Source: Jaltomata sinuosa
Taxonomy: Eukaryota; Streptophyta; Magnoliopsida; Solanales; Solanaceae
DNA: 64,000 nt
Assembly: GCA_003996215.1 (NCBI GenBank)
Contig: QJPP01001784.1
Location: forward strand, 248,001 to 312,000
Direction of reading: 5' to 3'
Positions 57,600 to 64,000 of the stretch are shown here, one piece after another. Position 1 is the stretch's first letter. Every line of letters begins with the position of its first letter. The position numbers and the translations under genes were made by a program. Under the pieces are notes generated by a model that was not told the DNA's origin, did no database searches, and was given only the letters and a program-made list of their open reading frames with translations.

Positions 57600-58675
57600 T
57601 TAAAAAAGAGAAAGTGTAGTACCTGAATTCTCAAACAAGTGAGGGTACTTGTCTCGCATGCCCTTCTCGGTTTCCTAAGTGGATTACTCAATCAGAAGAT
57701 GCTTTCATTGAACCTTTACTGATCTGATTTCCTTTGTCCTCAATTTCTGGACATCTCGATATAGTATCACAACCAGCTCCTCTTCGTACTGAAGATCTTT
57801 GTCTAACAAAGTCAAATCCCACTTAATAATGTACTCCCCATCCCCATGGTATTGCTTTAACATAGATACATGGAAGACTGGATGGACACCGAACAAACTG
57901 GACGACAATGCTAACCTATAAGCCATTGGCCTTACAATCTCGAGAACCTCGAATGGACTGATATACTGCGGGCTAAGTTTGCCCTTCTTGCCAAATTGTA
58001 TTACCCCTTTCATTGATGAAACTCTTAACAATACTTGTTCACTAACCTGAAAAGCCATGTCTCTTATCCTGCAATCTGTGTACTCTTTCTACTTGCTTTG
58101 GGCTGCTAGCAACTTGGTCTGAATTTTGCTTACTTTTCCCTGAGTTTTTCTCACCAAGTCCATGCACAAAGGTTTTACATCGTCTGCCTCAAACCACCCT
58201 ATGGGTGATTTATATCCCCTCCTATAAAGTGCCTCGAATGGTGTCATGTCGATACTGGAGTGGTAACTGTTATTGTATGAGAACTCACACAATGGTAGAA
58301 ACTAATCTCAATGACCCTCAAAGTCGATTACACATGCTATCAGCATGTCCTCCAGTACCTGAACTATCATTTCCGACTGATCGTGTATCTGCGGATGAAA
58401 TACGGTGCTGAAAGTGAGCTGGGTGCCCAACTCTTCATACAACATGCCCCAAAACTTGAAAGTAAACGGCGTACCTCTATCTAAAATGTTGGAGAGTGGC
58501 ACCCCATGGAGTCTCACAATCTCCTTAACATAAATCTTGGCCAACTATTAAGAAATATAATTCATCCTGGCCGAAATTAAATGAGCTGACTTGGTCAGTC
58601 TGTCCACGATGACCCAAATGGAGTCATACCTTCCCAAGGTCTTAGGAAGACCCACCACAAAATCCATGGCTATCT
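57600..58675 (-). pseudogene. Gypsy integrase C-terminal part and tail
   Basis: Minus strand from 58675: 'IAMDFVVGLPKTLG', 'SIWVIVDRLTKSAHLISA', then 'IYVKEIVRLHGVPLSNILDR' (second catalytic Asp region), 'FKFWGMLYEELGTQLTFSTV', 'CEFSYNNSYHSSIDMTPFEA', and from 58058 'VSSMKGVIQFGKKGKLSPQY', 'VHPVFHVSMLKQYHGD' and 'LRTKEIRSVKVQ'. Stops separate the pieces (near 58306, 58085, 57705). It resumes upstream at 61835 after the solo LTR. Confidence 0.8.
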
Positions 58676-58845
58676 TGTAATGATCCTTTTGGTCATTTAC
58701 ACGTTTGCTCCTTTTTTGTACTGTTAGAGCCTTCCTATAGCAGCCCTAAGTTATTTATGGCTTGTTGGGACCGGTAGTTTGGTGCCCTAACCATTCGCTT
58801 GGTCGTTATGGCCATTTTTCTTATTTTAGAGCTAAGTCTTAAGAG

Positions 58846-59718
58846 TTAAGATTATCAAAATCGTGCGGTAGTGATTTGCGATTGTATGACCTTAACCTTC
58901 ATCCCGTATCAAAGGCTTGCGAGCCTAAATTTGAGAATTTTATTAACATCGCGCGTATTCAAATATATTTGATTTAGATTAGAATTTGGTAAAAGTTTTA
59001 GTTTTTCTAAAAATGTTTTATATATTTGTGAAAAAATATATACTTTTATTTTGATATATTTGTGTATGTATTTATTTTACAAGAGTTTTACAATTTATTA
59101 ATATTTTTACTGAGATAGTAAACTTAATTATGTTAAAATTTATTATTATAATATAGTAGGTTTTATTTAAAATAATTTTCTATTTATTATGATATATTCA
59201 AAAAGTTACATATATTTTAACACTAATTTATGCAATGCCCAAATGTCTATGAACCACAATCGAAAATGAAGTGTTAAACACCTCCACCTCACACGTGGAA
59301 GTGGGGGGGGGGGGGGGCTAAAACAACACATAAGAAAATTTGAAAGGTGGCATCATATTATCATTTTCATAATGTTAATTTTTAAATAATTATAAATTAA
59401 TCCATTTATTTATCTACTGTACGTGACATATATATATATATATATATATAGGTATATGTGTTCTATCTTCACTATTATGGATTATATTCCTTTTTAAATC
59501 AAAGACAAGATTACTTATGTATTTAATCTTCACTTTATAGCTTCTTCTTTTCTCTTAACACGTAACTAGAATATGATCGATTATTGTTCTTCGTATATTG
59601 GTTTCTTGGGTTGCTGATGAGTACTAAGCTTGAGAGAATCATTGTTAATGCTATCTTTGAGCACCAAAAGAAAATCGATTATCTACGTCAAGTTATTCAA
59701 GCCCGAATTCGAGTCTGA
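58846..59718. other. Foreign AT-rich block inside solo LTR
   Basis: Unlike the flanking LTR. Contains a G run (about 59306-59318), a (TA)n run (about 59427-59450) and a 33-codon ORF at its right end. No inverted-repeat ends found, so a recombination or repair insertion is as likely as a transposon. Confidence 0.5.
59617..59718 (+). CDS. Tiny ORF of unknown nature
   Basis: 33 codons with an amphipathic look ('MSTKLERIIVNAIFEHQKKI' then 'DYLRQVIQARIRV'). It has ordinary plant-like codons, unlike its AT-rich surroundings, and ends at the border where LTR similarity resumes. It may be an exon fragment captured with the foreign block. Family not recognised. Confidence 0.2.
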   Translation: MSTKLERIIVNAIFEHQKKIDYLRQVIQARIRV

Positions 59719-61834
59719 TTTTATTTCGAAGCTTCTCGGAGTCGTTCGGGCTAGGACATCATCATTCTAGCAGCTTGTCATCGGACGACAGATAAGTTAC
59801 GATTTAACTCTTTTAGACTTCGCATATATATGATATAATTGTACTAATTAGCATTCTTGGGTTGGATTTATTAGCTTGGTACCCTAGACCTTGTCCACTT
59901 TTTCATGTCCGTCTTATTTTTGCTCCATTGATTGTAGTATTTGTTGTAGTTGATAGTATCACCCTTGTGGTCCTGTGTGGACTTATTTAGACTCTAGAAC
60001 ATATATGGTGGGTTATTTGGGAATGTCTGTGAGTCCCAGACATCGATACCATTATTATAGAGCTGGTTATGCTTGTTGTAGAACGATTGGAGCTTGTGAA
60101 GGACCGATAGATTGATTGTGAGGCATTGGGCTATTGCCTGTGGTTGAGCATGCCATTATCATGCATATAAAAGGTTTTCACATGTTTTACTATAGTTTTG
60201 GCTTCGGTCGTACTATTGATGGTTTTCTAAACCTTGCATGGCCCTACGGACACATTTTCGATAAAAATAGTTAATAGAGGTTAGAATTGTTTTCATGGAT
60301 ATTTTCAGGGTAAAAAGGAATTAAAAGAATAATTTTTATCACTATTTTCATACTTATACTAGACTCGGCTAGGCCATAGTGCTAAAATTGATTTCCTATT
60401 GATTTGAAATGGTACTAGACTCAGTTGGACCAATCAACAAATTGACTTTACTACTATTTTAGACCCGAAAGTCCGGGCACCCTGGGTGGGGTTTTTGAGA
60501 GTTATTTCACTGATTTAAACCTGGATAAACTCCAGGCATGCATTCTCAATATTTGGTTACTAGTTTGGATCTGGTTGTACTTCGGACTGTAATATCGAGG
60601 CTTGAGTTTTAGTATGTGGTCTACGAGTAGACCTCCATGGACCCTTCTGTTCTGGGCCAAGAGCCACGGGACAAGAGTGATCAGAGGAGGGATGTATGAT
60701 GGAGTTGAGGTACTCGGCGGAATCCCTTCCATGAATCCTGCCTCTATTGAGCCTTCTAGGTACCGGAGGGGGTAACATACGACACTACCATCACTTGGTT
60801 TCAACATATCATATCATATCATATCATGCATATTATGTTTAGATCCATACCTATTTGTTGTTTGCTCAGTGTACAGTCCAGTAGTATTGGATGCCGGAGG
60901 GTGTGTTTTCACTTATCTGTGTTCCTCGAGTGTATGGGCGCCCGTGGGATTATAAGTGGACTTTTATTTATTATTATTCTATCGTGATATTGATCCTGAT
61001 TATGGTGTAAATAGTATGACTTGGTGTTAATCTTGTTTTCACATGTGTTATCATTATCTTCTTTTCCTCCGTCCCTTATTACTTGAGGTTGCCGGTATAC
61101 CGCCTTCTTCTTTAACTCTTTTTACATATTGTTATTGCATAGACCCCAGGTGCATTCCTTTTTCCTTCACCTGTGTTTTGTGATGTATAGTTCTATTAGC
61201 TAGCCTAGCATGATTGTGTTACCCTTGTATTCTTTCTGTGCTAGCTCCCATGTGCTTGTTCGTTGTTTATGTGACTATCTGATTTCTCTCTGCTACATTA
61301 TTACTTTTATATCTTATATGTTCCTAGTCGTCCTATGATACCTAATGGTCACCCGTTGCTTTGCAATTAGTGCTCATACTAAATTTTTGCATCTTTGGGT
61401 GCAGATCTGAGTGTGAGTTCTTGCTGCTGACTGCGCTGCCTCATCCGAGGTGTTTTTGGACTATCCGAGACTGAGGGTGAGCTCTTGGTGACTGGGCTTA
61501 GCTTTAGTTCATCGTTTGTGTTATGTACTCCTTTTGCTATTCGGAGACAGATATGTATATATTGTTTTGGACCTCTTTTTATACTCCGTTGATGTAGGTT
61601 CGGCTCTTGTACTATGATATCAGGTTTTGGGTTGGTTTTAGTTTCTGTATATATATTCCTGCTGTTCCTTTTCTTATTCTTATATCCGTTGATTCGGCTT
61701 ATATATATGTTTTCTTCTGCTTGCTGGTTGGATTGTAGCCCATTACTAACCGTTCTAAGCTACGGGTGTTGGTTCGCCTACTGGGGGGGGGGGAGCTGTA
61801 GGTTCAATCATGACCGAGAAATTAGGTTGTGACA

Positions 61835-63479
61835 TATCCTTTACCACTTTCACTTCGGAATGGGCATCCTCTGAAGCAATCCTGCAGGCCTTTGGTGCTC
61901 ATACTTAACCTGCTAATAATTCTGACACTTAGACACACAGTCAGCTATGTCCCCCTTTATCCCAGGCCACCAATAAAGTCGCTTGAAGTCTCAGTACATT
62001 TTGGTTACGCCTAGATGAATGGAATACCGTGAACCATAAGCCTCTGCCAGCACATTCTGAATCAAGTCATCAACCTGAGGGACACAAATCCTCCCTCTGA
62101 AACTCATCACCTTCCCAGCATCTAACGTGGCATCTCCGGACTCTCCAGATACTACCTTGCTCTGAAGCTTGTTCAACTTTGCATCCTGAAACTATTTGGC
62201 TTTACTTTCCTCTATAAACGTGGGTTTAACCTCAATACATGCCAACACCCCTCCCTATTTTGAGATGCCCAACTGCATGAATTTAGATTTTAGAGCCCGA
62301 ATCTCCCTAGCCAGTGGTCATTTGGACACCCCCAAACAAGCCAAACTACCGATGCTAACTTCCTTCCTTCTCAATGCGTCTGCCACCATATTACCCTTAC
62401 CCGGATGATACTATATTGTTACATCATAATGCTTTAATAGTTCCATCCACCTCCTTTGTCTCAGATTCAAGTCCTTCTAGGTAAACATATATTGCAGGCT
62501 GTGATGGTCTGTGAGCACCTTACACTTAACACCATAGAGGTAGTGTCTCTAGATCTTTAGTGCAAAGACCGCCGCTGCCAACTCCAAGTCGTGGGTTGGA
62601 TAATTCTTCTCAAGGGGATTCAACTTCCTGGAAGCATAAGCTATAACATTCCTATCCTGCATCAACACAACACCCAAAAAGGTACCTCAACAAAACACAA
62701 CAAAATCCTTACCTTCAACCGACAATGGTAGGATAGGAGCCGTAGCCAGAAGTGTCTTGAGCTTTTGGAAACTCTCCTCACACTAGTCAGACCAAACAAA
62801 AGGTACCTCTTTCTAAGTCAACCTTGTCAAGTGAGTAGCAATGGATGCAAAGTTCTTGACAAATCTGCAACAGCCTGTAATCCCCAAAAAGCTTCTAACC
62901 TCAGTCACAGACCTAGGCCAGACCTAACTCTTAACTGCCTCAATCTTTTGGAATCCACCATTATCCCCTTTTCTGAACCCACATCCCCTAAGAAGGAAAC
63001 CAAAGACAACTAAAATTCACACTTCAAAAACTTAGCATACAATTTCTGGTGCCTCAGTATCCCCAAAATAATGCGAAGATGCTTTGCATGCTCTTCCTTA
63101 TTCCTAGAGTAAATCAGGATATAATCTATAAACATAATCACAAAGGAGTCCAGATACGGCCTAAATACATCATTAATCAAACTCATGAATATTGCCGATG
63201 TATTTGTCAACCAAAATGACATCTCCAGGAACTTGTAATGCCCATATTGAGTCCAAAATGTCGTCTTTGGTATATCCTCAGGCCTAATCTTTAGCTGATG
63301 ATAGCCTGACCTCAAGTCAATCTTTAAAAACACAGAAGTACCCTGTAACTAGACAAAAAGGTCATTGATGCGGGGTAAGGGATATTCATTTCGAATGGTA
63401 ACCTTGTTGAGTTGCCTGTAGTCTATACACATTCTCATACTACCATCCTTATTCTTCACAAACAATACCGGAGCACCTC
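61835..63479 (-). pseudogene. Gypsy RT, RNase H and integrase zinc domain
   Basis: Minus strand from 63479: 'VLFVKNKDGSMRMCIDYRQL', 'FLKIDLRSGYHQLKIRPEDI', 'MSFWLTNTSAIFMSLINDVF', then 'FVIMFIDYILIYS' where the YxDD-type box has lost its second Asp (D to Y), and 'HLRIILGILRHQKLYAKFLK'. RNase H follows: 'RNVIAYASRKLNPLEKNYPT', 'DHHSLQYMFT', 'YHPGKGNMVADAL'. Near 62176-61991 'VDDLIQNVLAEAYGSRYSIH' and 'LGVTKMY' are the integrase zinc-binding (HHCC) start. Several stops. Coding similarity ends sharply at about 63480. Confidence 0.8.
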
Positions 63480-63481
63480 AA

Positions 63482-64000
63482 CATGAAGACCGAGAAAGAG
63501 GATGCCTTTGAATTCATTCTGGACTGCTATGAGAGGTTACATAAGTTGGGAATTGTGCAGCATTATGTGGTAGAGTTTGTTACCTTTTAGATTTAGGGTG
63601 ATGTCAAGCAGTGGTGGAGAGATCATATAGAGTGTCGGCAATCAGCCTTGCCTCTGATGACTTAGGCACAGTTCCATGCTCTGTTCTTGGAGAAATATAT
63701 GTCTTGCACCTTGAGGGATCGCAAGAAGGATAAGTTTCTTGATCTTGAGAAGGGTAGCATGTCTGTTTCAGCCTATGAGGCAAAATTTCATGCCTTGTCA
63801 CATTATGCTACTCAACTTCTGGGTATTAAGGAGGAAAGGATTTTTCTGTATGTGAAGGGCCTGAATAATGAGTTGCAGGTGTTGTCTGTGCATATGACCT
63901 CAGTAGGAAAGAGTTTTTATAAGGTGACTTATTATGTGAAGAAACTAGAGGGGGTCAGGCAGGTTGGGCATGCTAAGGTGTTAGCCAAGAAGTCCCGATA
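63482..64000 (+). pseudogene. gag: Gypsy gag (partial, runs off window)
   Basis: Plus strand frame from 63482: 'MKTEKEDAFEFILDCYERLH', two stops (TAG near 63587), 'GDVKQWWRDHIECRQSALPL', another stop, then 'AQFHALFLEKYMSCTLRDRK', 'DLEKGSMSVSAYEAKFHALS' and 'EERIFLYVKGLNNELQVL'. This is the retrotransposon gag core of chromovirus-type elements. It lies on the opposite strand to the pol immediately to its left, so the two are not one gene. The zinc knuckle would lie beyond 64000. Confidence 0.75.

Larger units (their letters stand above)
58676..61834 (+). mobile_element. Gypsy solo LTR, internally replaced
   Basis: TGTAATGATCC start and GTTGTGACA end, the family of 33533/37711, flanked by TATCT / TATCC (4 of 5). 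It splits the integrase of the minus-strand element. 58676-58845 and about 59720-61834 align with the 3' LTR at 37711-45624. Between them about 870 bases are unrelated AT-rich DNA, so a large part of the LTR has been replaced. Confidence 0.78.

Overview
This is a repeat-dominated stretch of a flowering-plant nuclear genome, most likely from Solanaceae (pepper, tomato or tobacco group). Three observations suggest this: chromovirus-type Ty3/gypsy elements with very long (about 3 kb) LTRs, Athila-like elements carrying a second 'plant transposon protein' ORF, and a decayed endogenous pararetrovirus with the coat-protein-then-movement-protein order of cavemo-/solendoviruses. The species is an inference. 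Bacterial features such as operons and Shine-Dalgarno sites do not apply. Nearly every long reading frame is a broken retroelement fragment. The one piece of ordinary plant gene I can support is a single exon of a PRE/ILI-type atypical bHLH gene at 54591-54743.

Layout. 1-6335: a minus-strand gypsy-type element with two LTR copies around a 2.4 kb interior without recognisable genes. 6514-10740: an Athila-like element with LTR, tRNA-Asp-type primer site, decayed gag and protease, and RT/RNase H/integrase deleted. 10741-45798: remains of an Athila-like element with a second ORF, acting as landing pad for a nested stack. A copia element (13353-31454, 281 bp LTRs, duplication GTTCT) sits inside the second ORF. 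A gypsy element with about 3.1 kb LTRs (18529-29045) sits inside the copia integrase, and a truncated LTR (14660-17623) inside the copia RT. A second gypsy element (33533-45624, duplication TTAGT) sits inside the terminal LTR-like segment of the Athila-like host. The 3' LTR of that gypsy element was itself hit by a solo LTR (38597-40018, duplication GCATG) and by a young 3.5 kb non-autonomous LTR element (41345-44830, duplication TATGA, LTRs about 98.5% identical by eye) that carries an Asp/Tyr/Glu-rich ORF.

45799-55359 is an AT-rich island. It holds the endogenous pararetrovirus fragment (46984-49916, three short ORFs plus broken CP and MP genes), a Stowaway-type MITE, a 1.09 kb terminal-inverted-repeat element with subterminal GTAATTAC palindromes, a 746 bp near-perfect hairpin built from a palindromic minisatellite, and the PRE-type exon.

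55360-64000 is a minus-strand gypsy element (LTR, chromodomain/integrase, RNase H, RT) split by an interrupted solo LTR (58676-61834). It ends at an abrupt strand switch near 63480, where a plus-strand gag begins and runs off the window.

Most of the biology is therefore insertion history, which can be ordered because several junctions are visible to the base. The strongest leads beyond routine TE annotation are the hairpin locus, the pararetrovirus fragment with its start-stop-overlapping small ORFs, and the young non-autonomous element with its acidic ORF.
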